Shown here: positions 24,604 to 32,886 of the stretch, in pieces
How the letters are laid out: every line of letters begins with the position of its first letter
Position numbering within the stretch: position 1 is the stretch's first letter
Source: Thioalkalivibrio halophilus
Lineage (GTDB): Bacteria > Pseudomonadota > Gammaproteobacteria > Ectothiorhodospirales > Ectothiorhodospiraceae
Length of the DNA stretch: 64,000 nt
Direction: 5' to 3'
Assembly: GCF_001995255.1 (NCBI RefSeq)
Contig: NZ_MUZR01000008.1
Span: 62,001 to 126,000, forward strand
Translations under genes and position numbers: made by a program
The notes under the pieces: generated by a model
What the model saw: the letters and a program-made list of their open reading frames with translations, nothing else
Databases searched by the model: none
Told to the model about the DNA's origin: nothing

Positions 24604-26223
24604 ATGCTGCGTCGCCTGTACGATCTTCCCATCTGGCTGAGGCTGCTCGGCGTCATCTGGCTGATCCTGGTCTTCGTCTGGTCCGGCATGATCGGATGGG
24701 CGGTGCTGGAGCAGCGTGACACCGCACAGGAGCAGGCCGGGCATTTTGCCGGCAGCCTGCACGAGATGACCTGGGCCGGACTGACGACCCTGATGATCAC
24801 CGGCACCATGGACCAGCGTCACGAGTTCATGGAACAGATCCAGGAAATGGGCAATGTGCGGGATCTCCGTGCCGTGCGCGGCGACGGCGTGATCGAACAG
24901 TGGGGTGAGGGGACGGAAGAAAGCGCCCCCCGTGATGAAATCGAGCGCGAGGTCCTCGCCGGGGGCGAATCGTTCGTCAGCGTGGACCGCGAGACGGACG
25001 AGCTCCGCGTGGTCATGCCGATCCGCAATGAGCGCGACTACCTGGGGCGCAACTGCATGACCTGTCACGGGGTCGCGGAGGAAGGCGAGGTTCTCGGGGC
25101 CACGTCCATGCGTCTCGACATGACCGAGGTGCACGAGGGAGCGACGAATTTCGGGATCCAGCTGTTCGGCTTCGCGATCCTGGTCAGCCTGCCGCTGCTG
25201 GGTGCGATCTTTCTGTTCATCCGCCGTTTCGTTACGCGCCCCCTCGCCGAGATGACGGAAGGGCTGCGTGACATCGCCGGGGGCGGGGGCGATCTGACCC
25301 GGCGGCTGGACGTGCACGGCGATGACGAGGTCGGGCGTGCGGCCCGGGCGTTCAACGACGTGATGGAACAGTTCCGCTCCCTGATCGGTGCGGTGGTCGG
25401 TTCCAGCGGGCAGCTGACTTCGGCCGCGGAAGAGGTCTCGAACGTGTCCGATCGCACGCGCGAAGGCGGGGATCGTCAGCGTCGGGAGATCGAGCAGGTG
25501 GCGACCTCGATGAACGAGATGACCGCCACGGCCCAGGATGTGGCCCGTAACTCGCAATCGGCGACCGAGGCGGCACACCGCTCTCTGGAATCTTCGCGCA
25601 GTGGCCAGGAGGTGGTGCAGCGGACCGTAACCGGGATCGAGCAGCTGGCCTCGGAAGTGCATCGTGCCGCGGAGGCAATCCAGCGGGTCGAGCAGGACTC
25701 GGAGAGCATCGGCAAGGTCCTGCAGGTGATCCAGGAGATTGCCGAACAGACCAATCTGCTGGCGCTGAACGCCGCGATCGAGGCCGCACGTGCCGGAGAG
25801 GCGGGACGTGGCTTCGCGGTGGTGGCCGACGAAGTACGGGCCCTCGCGTCGCGTACGCATGAATCCACCGAGGAGATCCGGCGCACGGTCGAGACCCTGC
25901 AGGGGGGCACGCGCAACGCGGTGGAGGTGATGCAGGCCGGCGAGGAGCGGGCGCGCGCGACCGTGGATCAGGCCGGCGAGGCCGGTTCGGCGCTGGATGA
26001 TATCCGCGAGGCGGTGCAGTCGATCACCGAGATGATTGACCAGATCGCCAGCGCGGCCGAGGAGCAGAGCCAGGTCGCGGAGACCATCAACCGCAATGTG
26101 GCGACGGTGACCGAAGAGGCCGAGCAGAACGCCGAGGGGGCGAGCCAGGCCAGTGATTCGGCAGCGGAACTGATGCGCCTGGCGCGCGAACTGCAGGAGA
26201 TGACCCAGCGCTTCCGCGTGTAA
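24604..26223 (+). CDS. Methyl-accepting chemotaxis protein with a periplasmic CxxCH (heme c-type) motif
   Basis: 539 aa. Membrane helix 1 is at about 13-33 and helix 2 at about 184-206. Between them is a periplasmic sensor of about 150 residues resembling DUF3365/Tll0287-like domains. It holds [12 protein letters not shown] (residues 150-161), a CxxCH motif for covalent heme c attachment. HAMP follows ([19 protein letters not shown]), then a cytoplasmic signalling coiled coil with tip [23 protein letters not shown]. Heme-containing chemoreceptors of this kind sense redox state, O2, CO or NO in other bacteria; the ligand here is unknown. No CheR pentapeptide is present at the C-terminus (QRFRV). 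Confidence 0.88.
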   Translation: MLRRLYDLPIWLRLLGVIWLILVFVWSGMIGWAVLEQRDTAQEQAGHFAGSLHEMTWAGLTTLMITGTMDQRHEFMEQIQEMGNVRDLRAVRGDGVIEQWGEGTEESAPRDEIEREVLAGGESFVSVDRETDELRVVMPIRNERDYLGRNCMTCHGVAEEGEVLGATSMRLDMTEVHEGATNFGIQLFGFAILVSLPLLGAIFLFIRRFVTRPLAEMTEGLRDIAGGGGDLTRRLDVHGDDEVGRAARAFNDVMEQFRSLIGAVVGSSGQLTSAAEEVSNVSDRTREGGDRQRREIEQVATSMNEMTATAQDVARNSQSATEAAHRSLESSRSGQEVVQRTVTGIEQLASEVHRAAEAIQRVEQDSESIGKVLQVIQEIAEQTNLLALNAAIEAARAGEAGRGFAVVADEVRALASRTHESTEEIRRTVETLQGGTRNAVEVMQAGEERARATVDQAGEAGSALDDIREAVQSITEMIDQIASAAEEQSQVAETINRNVATVTEEAEQNAEGASQASDSAAELMRLARELQEMTQRFRV

Positions 26224-26288
26224 GGGTGGCCGTCCGCCGGAATGGTGCAGGTGGGGGTCGCGGCAGGTCCGGTCGGTCGAGACCGTGC

Positions 26289-26317
26289 GCTGCCCGCCGG
26301 GCCGGTCGGCGGGCAGC
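26289..26317. terminator. Perfect hairpin between convergent genes, probable bidirectional terminator
   Basis: GCTGCCCGCCG-GGCCGGT-CGGCGGGCAGC is an 11-pair perfect stem with a 7-base loop. It lies between the end of the chemoreceptor gene (+) and the end of the 174-aa orphan gene (-). No clear T-tract follows on either strand, so it may act through rho or as an mRNA 3' stabiliser. Confidence 0.55.
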
Positions 26318-26324
26318 CGCGGTG

Positions 26325-26849
26325 TCAGACCTGAATGTCGAGGGTGGAGCCCGCGGTGTTGATGCCACGGTTGTCCATGGTGCCGTCGGGCATCAGGGTA
26401 GCGGCCAGATTGTCTTCGGCCACCTGCTCCTCTTCGCGGGCGGCCAGCTGGACGGATCGGTCGTCACCGTTGTTGCCGGCCCCGTCGACGCTGCTCGCCT
26501 CGTCGGTGGCGCTGACGGCGTTACCGCCCTCGGGCCCGTTGATGGCACCGGCGGCCGTGGCCCCGCCCGTGGCGTTTGCTTCCTGGGTGCCGCTGGCCTG
26601 CTCGATGCCGCGCGCGGCCGAGGGGGTGTCGGCCGCCTGGGGCGACGGGGCGGTGGCGCCCTGGCTGGCGCCGACGGACGTGGCCTGACCCGGCTGGGCC
26701 GGTTGTGCTCCGGAGCTGGCCTGCGGGGCCTGGGCCGATCCGGGCTGCTGAGCCCCCTCGGCACGATTCTGGGCCGGATTCTGGTTGGCGTTCATGGCGG
26801 CGGTCTGGCTGGCCATGGCGGCCGGATTGGGTCCGATCCCGTTGATCAT
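26325..26849 (-). CDS. Hypothetical Ala/Gln/Gly-rich low-complexity protein
   Basis: 174 aa. The N-terminus is MINGIGPNPAAMASQTAAMNA, followed by about 110 residues rich in Ala, Gln, Gly, Ser and Pro with no predicted fold. A more ordered tail has QLAAREEEQVAEDNLAATLM and ends in GSTLDIQV. There is no signal peptide and no membrane segment. The short N- and C-terminal ends (MINGI and LDIQV) loosely recall YjfB-like small motility proteins, which end in a similar D[IV].V strand, but this is a weak guess. Translation is supported by AGGAGCG before the ATG. It is convergent with the chemoreceptor and divergent from the flavoprotein gene. I do not recognise its function. Confidence 0.6.
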   Translation of the reverse strand: MINGIGPNPAAMASQTAAMNANQNPAQNRAEGAQQPGSAQAPQASSGAQPAQPGQATSVGASQGATAPSPQAADTPSAARGIEQASGTQEANATGGATAAGAINGPEGGNAVSATDEASSVDGAGNNGDDRSVQLAAREEEQVAEDNLAATLMPDGTMDNRGINTAGSTLDIQV

Positions 26850-27047
26850 GGGTCGCTCCTGTTCAGGTTCGCTGTCGGCAGGGCCACGCAGGGGGTATGC
26901 CCGGAAAGGTGCGGGAGAGACGCACGAAACCAGCTTGCAAGCCCCCCGAGGCCTTTCCGGATACAAGTATAGTACAGGGAACGGGTTCCATGCCGGCAAG
27001 TTGGTGCCTGTCCGGCGGCATGGATCCGCCCGCGCGGCCTGCTCGGG

Positions 27048-27053
27048 TAGAAT
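27048..27053 (+). promoter_or_regulatory. -10 element (TAGAAT) immediately upstream of the flavoprotein gene
   Basis: TAGAAT lies only eight bases before the ATG at 27062, so transcription would begin at or within two bases of the start codon. No Shine-Dalgarno sequence is present (CCCCGCCC precedes the ATG). No good -35 box is visible. This is a candidate for a leaderless mRNA. Confidence 0.35.
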
Positions 27054-27061
27054 CCCCGCCC

Positions 27062-28249
27062 ATGAACGAATCGACGGAAATCTTCGATGTGGCGGTGATC
27101 GGGGCCGGGGCCGCGGGCATGATGTGCGCGGCGGTGGCGGGAGCGCGCGGGCGCCGCGTGGTCCTTCTGGATCACGCGGACCGGGCCGGCAAGAAGATCC
27201 TGATGTCCGGGGGCGGCCGCTGCAACTTCACCAACATGGAATGCGGGCCGGACAACTTCCTGTCCGCGAATCCGCATTTCGTGAAATCGGCCCTGGCCCG
27301 TTACACGCCCTGGGATTTCGTGGCCCTGGTGGCGGCGCACGGGATCCCGTATCACGAGAAGAAGCTCGGTCAGCTGTTCTGCGACCATTCGTCGAAGGAC
27401 ATCGTGCGCATGCTGCTGGACGAATGCGCCGCGGCCGGGGTGACCCTGCGGACGTCCACGCCCGTGGAGGTTGTATCCGATCAGGCGCCGTGGCGCCTGC
27501 GCACGCCGTCCGCGGTCATCGAGGCCGAGTCCCTGGTGATCGCGACCGGCGGCTATCCGATCCCGCGGATGGGCGCCACGGGCTTCGGCCTGGACCTGGC
27601 GCAACGTCTGGATATCCCGCTGGAGCCGACGCGGCCCGCGCTGGTTCCGCTGACCCTGGACGGTGACGCACGCGCGGCGGTCGAGGCGCTGTCCGGCATT
27701 GCGCTGGACGCGGTGGCCGAGGCGGGCGATGCGGGCTTTCGCGAGAATGTGCTGTTCACCCACCGGGGCGTGAGCGGTCCGGCGATCCTGCAGGTTTCCT
27801 CGTACTGGCAGCCGGGGCAATCGGTGACGGTGGATTTCTTCCCCGGCGAGTCCCTGGAACAGGGGCTGCGCGCAGCGCGCGAAGAGACGCCGAAGCGCCA
27901 GCTGCGTCGGGTGCTGGGCGAATGGCTCACCCGGCGGGTCGCCCGGCACTGGCTGGATCCGGAGGTGGCGGAGCGGCCGCTGGAGCGTTTCTCCGACGCC
28001 GACCTGGCCGCGCTGGCCGGTCGTCTCCAGCCCTGGGTGTTCACGCCGTCGGGGACCGAGGGCTATGCCCGTGCGGAGGTCATGGCCGGGGGCGTGGACA
28101 CCCGCGCGCTGTCGTCGCGCACCTGCGAGGCAAAGGGATACCCGGGGCTTTATTTCATCGGCGAGGTGGTGGATGTCACCGGGCATCTCGGGGGCCACAA
28201 TTTCCAGTGGGCCTGGGCCTCCGGTCACGCCGCCGGCGAGGTCGCCTGA
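27062..28249 (+). CDS. HI0933/BaiN-family FAD-dependent oxidoreductase
   Basis: A 395-aa flavoprotein. The N-terminal dinucleotide-binding motif is DVAVIGAGAAGMMCAAVAG, and the family signature SGGGRCNFTNM follows. A second conserved piece is ATGGYPIPRMGATGFGLDLA, and the C-terminal FAD contact is GLYFIGEVVDVTGHLGGHNFQWAWASG. This matches the YhiN/HI0933 family, whose physiological substrate is mostly unknown; a clostridial relative, BaiN, reduces bile-acid intermediates. No cofactor residue appears missing. The ATG at 27062 was chosen because upstream in-frame sequence is not conserved-looking. It converges on the motB-like gene with an eight-base gap. Confidence 0.86.
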   Translation: MNESTEIFDVAVIGAGAAGMMCAAVAGARGRRVVLLDHADRAGKKILMSGGGRCNFTNMECGPDNFLSANPHFVKSALARYTPWDFVALVAAHGIPYHEKKLGQLFCDHSSKDIVRMLLDECAAAGVTLRTSTPVEVVSDQAPWRLRTPSAVIEAESLVIATGGYPIPRMGATGFGLDLAQRLDIPLEPTRPALVPLTLDGDARAAVEALSGIALDAVAEAGDAGFRENVLFTHRGVSGPAILQVSSYWQPGQSVTVDFFPGESLEQGLRAAREETPKRQLRRVLGEWLTRRVARHWLDPEVAERPLERFSDADLAALAGRLQPWVFTPSGTEGYARAEVMAGGVDTRALSSRTCEAKGYPGLYFIGEVVDVTGHLGGHNFQWAWASGHAAGEVA

Positions 28250-28257
28250 TCCGGGTC

Positions 28258-29112
28258 TCAGGAGTCGGCGGGGGTTTCGAGCACGATGGATACGCGGCGG
28301 TTCTCCGCACGCCCTTCGGGGGTGTCGTTGTCGGCCACCGGTCGGGTGTCCGCGTGGCCGACCGCCTGCAGGATGCCGGGGTCGATGCCGCGGTCGACGA
28401 GATAGCGCACTACACCGCTGGCGCGCGTCGAGGAGAGTTCCCAGTTCGACGGGAAGCGCGGGGTCGCGATGGGCACGTTGTCCGTATGGCCCTCGATGGT
28501 CACGCGACCCTCGTGTTCTTCCAGCAGCGGAAGGAGGTCGTCCAGCAACGCCTGCCCGTCGGCGGCCAGATCGGCCTGCGCGGTGGCGAACAGTATGTCG
28601 TCCTGGATCCGCAGCTCGATGCTGCCGGGCTGTGCGATGACCTCGACGCCCTCCGGCGCGCGGTCGCGCATGTCGCGGACTGCCTCGGGATCGGCCTCCG
28701 GCGGCGGGTCGTCGGCCGGGGTCGCCACGGGCGAGGGCGGATCGGCGGCCAGCGGCGGATCTTCGACCGGCCCGGGGGGCACTTCCGGGGCCTCGGGTGA
28801 CAGCCGGAACAGCCGCGGATCGACCAGATTGGAGAGGTCGCGATAGACCAGCTCCACCGGGTCGTCATCGGCGGCACGGATGCTTTCGTCCCGCGGTTCG
28901 GCGAAGGTCAGCATGATCACGAAGACCACGATCACCAGAGTCAGTACGTCGAGGTAGGTCAGGATCCAGGCGTGTTCGTCCTCGCGCAGGCTGTCGGGGC
29001 TGCGCCCGGTTTCCGGCGCCAGCGCATCGCGCGCGAGGACATGATCCCCGTCGCGGGACCGAGCCTGGTCCCGAGCGGATGCGGCCGGTTCCGGTTCGCC
29101 GTTCGTGGCCAT
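28258..29112 (-). CDS. MotB-like stator protein with OmpA peptidoglycan-binding domain
   Basis: 284 aa. A short cytoplasmic N-terminus is followed by one membrane helix (about 47-69, HAWILTYLDVLTLVIVVFVIML) with Asp55 at the position of the proton-carrying Asp of MotB. A Pro/Asp-rich linker spans about 105-150. The OmpA-like domain (about 155-280) has IEGHTDNVPI, NWELSSTRASGVVRYLVDRGI and ENRRVSIVL. It should pair with the MotA-like protein to form an ion-driven stator anchored to peptidoglycan. No flagellar genes are in the window, so it could drive a flagellum encoded elsewhere or another process. It starts three bases after motA. Confidence 0.85.
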   Translation of the reverse strand: MATNGEPEPAASARDQARSRDGDHVLARDALAPETGRSPDSLREDEHAWILTYLDVLTLVIVVFVIMLTFAEPRDESIRAADDDPVELVYRDLSNLVDPRLFRLSPEAPEVPPGPVEDPPLAADPPSPVATPADDPPPEADPEAVRDMRDRAPEGVEVIAQPGSIELRIQDDILFATAQADLAADGQALLDDLLPLLEEHEGRVTIEGHTDNVPIATPRFPSNWELSSTRASGVVRYLVDRGIDPGILQAVGHADTRPVADNDTPEGRAENRRVSIVLETPADS

Positions 29113-29115
29113 GGT

Positions 29116-29928
29116 TCAGCGCCCGCCCGCTCCTGGTTCGTCTTCCTCGGTCGGCGGAACCTGACGGATTTCATCGTGGTGGTTCTCGGCGAACGAACGC
29201 AGGGTCTCGCGGATGTAGCCCGGGGTACGCCCCTTGCGCATCAGCATGATGCCTTCCAGCACCATGGTCATCACGACCACGCGTTCCTCGGTACGGCGTT
29301 CCAGCTTGATGGCAATGGGGCGGAACACAAGGTTGGCCAGCAGGATGCCGTAGAAGGTGGTGATCAGGGCAATGCCCAGGTTCACGGCGATTACCGCGAA
29401 ATCGTCCGTCTCGGTGGTCAGCAGCAGGTTGATCAGGCCGAGCAGCGTCCCCAGCATGCCGAAGGCGGGCGCATAGGTGGCCATGGTGCGGTACACCTGG
29501 GCCTCGGCGAGTTCGCGGGCCCGCAGACGCGCGAGACGCCAGTGCAGCAGATCCGAAACGTCCTCCATGGGCGTGTCGTCGATGACCAGCTGGACCCCGG
29601 TCTTGAGGAACGGGTTGCGCAGGCTCTCCAGGCGCTCCTGGACTCGGGGCAGGTTCTGGGCGAACCACAGCCGCGAGACTTCGACGATCTCCTCCATGTC
29701 CTGGGTGACGTCGTAGCGCTCGTCGCGGATGACCGTGGCCGCGAGACGGAACACCCGCACCAGCTCATGCAGGGGGTAGCTGAGCAGGGTGGCAGCGAGG
29801 GTCCCGCCCACCACGATGCCCAGACCGGGGAGGTTGAGGAATACCAGCAGGTCCTGGCTGGTGAAGGCGATGATGCTGATGAACAGCGCCAGCCCGCCGA
29901 TCATGCCCAGCAGGGATGAAACATTCAT
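29116..29928 (-). CDS. MotA/PomA-like stator protein
   Basis: 270 aa with four membrane helices, two near the N-terminus and two at about 150-205. The channel-forming helices are MATYAPAFGMLGTLLGLINLL and LGIALITTFYGILLANLVFRPIAIKL, matching the PomA/MotA family. A large cytoplasmic loop lies between. The C-terminus EGIMLMRKGRTPGYIRETLRSF is typical. Proton versus sodium specificity cannot be settled from sequence here. The ATG at 29928 was chosen to match the family N-terminus (LLGMIGGLALFISII); it has a poor ribosome-binding site, and a longer start at 30030 is possible but crosses non-conserved sequence. Confidence 0.86.
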   Translation of the reverse strand: MNVSSLLGMIGGLALFISIIAFTSQDLLVFLNLPGLGIVVGGTLAATLLSYPLHELVRVFRLAATVIRDERYDVTQDMEEIVEVSRLWFAQNLPRVQERLESLRNPFLKTGVQLVIDDTPMEDVSDLLHWRLARLRARELAEAQVYRTMATYAPAFGMLGTLLGLINLLLTTETDDFAVIAVNLGIALITTFYGILLANLVFRPIAIKLERRTEERVVVMTMVLEGIMLMRKGRTPGYIRETLRSFAENHHDEIRQVPPTEEDEPGAGGR

Positions 29929-30059
29929 GGGAGCAGTGGCCGGGATTGGATGGACATATGTCCCAAGGATAAACATCCCGCGCCCGCGCGTCGCGCTCGC
30001 GAGCCGCCGGTGGAAGGCGTACACTGCCAAGACCTCGTTGCAAGCATGGGAGAAGAGAC

Positions 30060-30644
30060 ATGGAATGGGTCCTGCTCGGGATCGTGATCCTTCTGGTGAT
30101 CTGGGGGGTCTGGACGTACAACCGCCTGGTGACGTCGCGCAATCGCTATCAGAACGCGTTCGCGCAGATCGATGTTCAGCTCAACCGCCGGTATGACCTG
30201 ATCCCCAATCTGGTGAAGGTCGCGGATCGCTACATGGCGCACGAGAAAGATACGCTGGAGGCGGTCATCCAGGCCCGGAACCAGGCTCAGAGCAGCTTGC
30301 AGAAGGCGGCGGCCGATCCTTCCAACCCCGAGGCCATGCGTGAGCTGTCGCAGTCCGAACAGGGGCTGTCCGGCGCGCTCGGGCGTCTGTTCGCGCTGTC
30401 CGAGGCCTATCCTGACCTCAAGGCGAACGAAAACATGATGCAGCTCTCCGAAGAGCTCAGCAGCACCGAGAACCGCATCGCCTACGCGCGGCAGGCATTC
30501 AACGACGCGGTGATGAGTTACAACATCCTGCGCGAAATGTTCCCCAACAGCCTGATCGCGAACAATTTCGGTTTCCGTCGCGCCGAGCTGCTGGAAATCG
30601 AGGATCCGCAGCGCCGGGAGGCGGTCGAGGTCAACTTCCAGTAA
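30060..30644 (+). CDS. lemA: LemA family protein
   Basis: 194 aa: one N-terminal membrane helix (about 3-21), then a long helical domain. The signature NRLVTSRNRYQNAFAQIDVQLNRRYDLIPNLV and the C-terminal ENRIAYARQAFNDAVMSYN are diagnostic for LemA. The molecular role of LemA is unclear. It is encoded 12 bases before an M48 metalloprotease, a pairing seen in many bacteria, which suggests shared envelope quality control. Confidence 0.92.
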   Translation: MEWVLLGIVILLVIWGVWTYNRLVTSRNRYQNAFAQIDVQLNRRYDLIPNLVKVADRYMAHEKDTLEAVIQARNQAQSSLQKAAADPSNPEAMRELSQSEQGLSGALGRLFALSEAYPDLKANENMMQLSEELSSTENRIAYARQAFNDAVMSYNILREMFPNSLIANNFGFRRAELLEIEDPQRREAVEVNFQ

Positions 30645-30656
30645 GCGAGCCCGACC

Positions 30657-32633
30657 ATGAACTTTTTCGAACACCAGGACCGGGCGCATCGCCGCACCCG
30701 GGTCCTGCTGGTCCTGTTTTCCCTGGCCGTCCTGGCCATCGTGGTGGCGATGAACGCGATCGCCCTGCTGTTTCTGGGCCACGATCCATCGGCACAGCCG
30801 GGCGAGCCCCTGCAGCTGGACAAGCTGGTCCGGAACAATCTCGATCTCCTGTTCTGGGTGACCCTGTTCACGATCGTCCTGATCGGTGGCGCGAGCCTTT
30901 ACCGGGCGTCGTCACTGCGAGGCGGGGGTGGCCAGGTCGCCCGGGAGCTGGGCGGCACGCGGGTCGAGCCGGACACCCGGGACCCGCTGCGCCGACGCCT
31001 GGTCAACGTGGTCGAGGAAATTGCGATCGCCTCCGGGGTGCCGGTACCGGAGATCTACGTGCTGGAGGAGGAAAGCGGCATCAATGCCTTTGCTGCGGGG
31101 CATGCGCCGGGCGACGCAGCCATCGCGGTGACCCGGGGGACCCTGGAAACCCTCAACCGCAACGAGCTGCAGGGCGTCGTCGCCCACGAATTCGGGCATA
31201 TCCTCAATGGCGACATGCGCCTGAACATTCGTCTGATCGGAATCCTGTACGGGATCCTGGTGCTTGCCCTGGTGGGGCAGCGGGTGCTGATCGCCATGCG
31301 TTTCTCGCGTGACAGCCGCAACGCCGCCGGTCTGATGGCCGCGGGCCTGGCACTGCTGGTGGTGGGCTACATCGGCCTGTTCTTCGGCCGCTGGATCCGG
31401 GCTTCGGTTTCGCGCCAGCGCGAGTATCTGGCGGACGCCTCGGCCGTGCAGTTTACCCGTCAGCCCGATGGCATCGCCGGGGCTCTGAAGAAGATCGGCG
31501 CACGTCATGCCCGCCTCGATGCGGACTCCGAAGAGGTGGGGCACATGCTGTTCGCCAGTGGAGGCCTCGGGCGCATGTTCGCGACGCACCCCCCACTGGA
31601 GGAACGGATTCGGGCGATCGAGCCGGGGTTCGATCCGTCCGAGTTCGAGCAGGTCGCCCGGCGCATGCGTGAAGAAGCCGAGTCGGGGCAGGCCGCGGCC
31701 GAGGCGGCCGCCGAGCAGGAGGAAAAGGAAGACCGGCGGGGCCCCGGGGGGCTGCCCCTGGATGCCGACCGGCTGGTGGACGGCATTGCCGATCCGGGAC
31801 TGGCGCAGATACTCGGTGCCGGGCTCCTGATGGCCTCGATGCCGGGGCCGCTGGAACAGGCCGCCCACAGCGATGGCTGGGCAGCGGAAGTGGTGCTGTA
31901 TCTCCTGATGAATGCCGACCCCGATGTGCGTGAGCAACAACGCCTGATGGTCGCGGAGAAACGCGGCGGGGACAGCGAGCGCAGGGTCGGACAGCTGCTC
32001 GACATGGTGCCGCAACTGCGTGACGACCTGCGGATTCCGCTGCTGGAGATGGCCTTCCCCGTGTTGCGCCGCCACCCGCGCGAGGAACGCGAGCAGTTGC
32101 AGGAGCTGGTGGAAAGCCTGATCCATGCGGATGGCCGGGTTTCGGCATTTGAATATGCCCTGGGGCGTCTGCTCAACCGGCATCTGATGGATGCCGGAAA
32201 GCCTGGTGACGACGGTGCCGGTGGACATGGGCGACTCGATCGGCACCACGAAGAGGCCCGGTTCCTGCTGGCCGTGCTCGCGCGTCATGGCCACCCCGGG
32301 GACCCGGACGCCGGACGCGCCGCACTGACGGCGGGGATCGAGCGCATCGAGGGACAGGCGCCGGCGGCGGTGGATTTCCCCGAAGCCTGGACCGAATCCG
32401 AGGGGAGCCGGGCATGGGCGGGAGTCCTCGACCAGGTGCTGGATACCCTCGATGCGCTGCGCATGGCGGACAAGGAACGCCTTGTGCGGGCCATGCTGAC
32501 GACCGTGACGCACGGGGGGCAGGTACGGACCGCCGAAGTGGAACTGCTGCGGGCCATGGCGGCGTCGATGCACGTCCCGCTGCCGCTGGCGGAATTCGAC
32601 GCCGGCGAGGAGGGAATGTCCTCCGCCGATTGA
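30657..32633 (+). CDS. M48-family membrane metalloprotease (HtpX-like) with long C-terminal extension
   Basis: 658 aa. Membrane helices flank the N-terminal region (about 17-40, 62-80) and two more sit after the catalytic site (about 192-210, 225-245). The zinc motif is HEFGH at 177-181, with the third ligand Glu in SRQREYLADASAVQFTRQP. These match HtpX-type endopeptidases that degrade damaged membrane proteins. The last 280 residues are extra relative to HtpX: a Glu/Ala-rich linker at about 345-365, then a helical region resembling TerB-like modules (ELLRAMAASMHVPLP). It forms a pair with lemA. The stop lies 24 bases before tRNA-Leu. Confidence 0.86.
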   Translation: MNFFEHQDRAHRRTRVLLVLFSLAVLAIVVAMNAIALLFLGHDPSAQPGEPLQLDKLVRNNLDLLFWVTLFTIVLIGGASLYRASSLRGGGGQVARELGGTRVEPDTRDPLRRRLVNVVEEIAIASGVPVPEIYVLEEESGINAFAAGHAPGDAAIAVTRGTLETLNRNELQGVVAHEFGHILNGDMRLNIRLIGILYGILVLALVGQRVLIAMRFSRDSRNAAGLMAAGLALLVVGYIGLFFGRWIRASVSRQREYLADASAVQFTRQPDGIAGALKKIGARHARLDADSEEVGHMLFASGGLGRMFATHPPLEERIRAIEPGFDPSEFEQVARRMREEAESGQAAAEAAAEQEEKEDRRGPGGLPLDADRLVDGIADPGLAQILGAGLLMASMPGPLEQAAHSDGWAAEVVLYLLMNADPDVREQQRLMVAEKRGGDSERRVGQLLDMVPQLRDDLRIPLLEMAFPVLRRHPREEREQLQELVESLIHADGRVSAFEYALGRLLNRHLMDAGKPGDDGAGGHGRLDRHHEEARFLLAVLARHGHPGDPDAGRAALTAGIERIEGQAPAAVDFPEAWTESEGSRAWAGVLDQVLDTLDALRMADKERLVRAMLTTVTHGGQVRTAEVELLRAMAASMHVPLPLAEFDAGEEGMSSAD

Positions 32634-32657
32634 CGCGGTATCATCCGCCGTGTCTGC

Positions 32658-32744
32658 GGGGGCGTGGCGAAACAGGTAGACGCAGCAGACTTAAAATCTG
32701 CCGGCCACAAGGCCGTGCCGGTTCGAGTCCGGCCGTCCCCACCA
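32658..32744 (+). tRNA. tRNA-Leu (anticodon TAA)
   Basis: An 87-nt class II tRNA with acceptor GGGGGCG pairing CGTCCCC (one G-U pair), encoded ACCA, anticodon stem GCAGA/TCTGC around loop CTTAAAA, and a long variable arm (CGGCCACAAGGCCGT). It reads UUA and UUG. In E. coli the matching leuZ directly follows glyW and cysT; here it lies 8.2 kb downstream of tRNA-Cys. A TATCAT hexamer at 32639-32644 is a possible -10. Confidence 0.95.
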
Positions 32745-32838
32745 GCTTCTCTGCCGGGAATCTGTGCTCTTCCGGCGGAAGGACAACAGGCAATGGTTTT
32801 CGTGCCGCTCCCGATGCATTGTGGATTCAAGGGACCCC

Positions 32839-32886
32839 GTTTGCGGGGACAGGGGAAATGAGGTTTGCGGGGACAGGGGAAATGAG
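32839..32886 (+). repeat. Perfect 24-bp tandem duplication covering a ribosome-binding site and start codon
   Basis: Two identical, adjacent 24-base copies (32839-32862 and 32863-32886) each contain GCGGGGACAGGGG followed by AAATGAG. Because 24 is a multiple of three, both ATGs are in the same frame. The second opens the diguanylate cyclase; the first would add eight residues. The unit also resembles GGGGACAGG-type repeats found near REP elements. Confidence 0.85.

Noticed and set aside
32414-32881. N-terminal extension of the diguanylate cyclase over the M48 gene and tRNA-Leu
   Set aside because: The frame is open through a tRNA and another coding gene by chance. The conserved protein begins after the tandem repeat.
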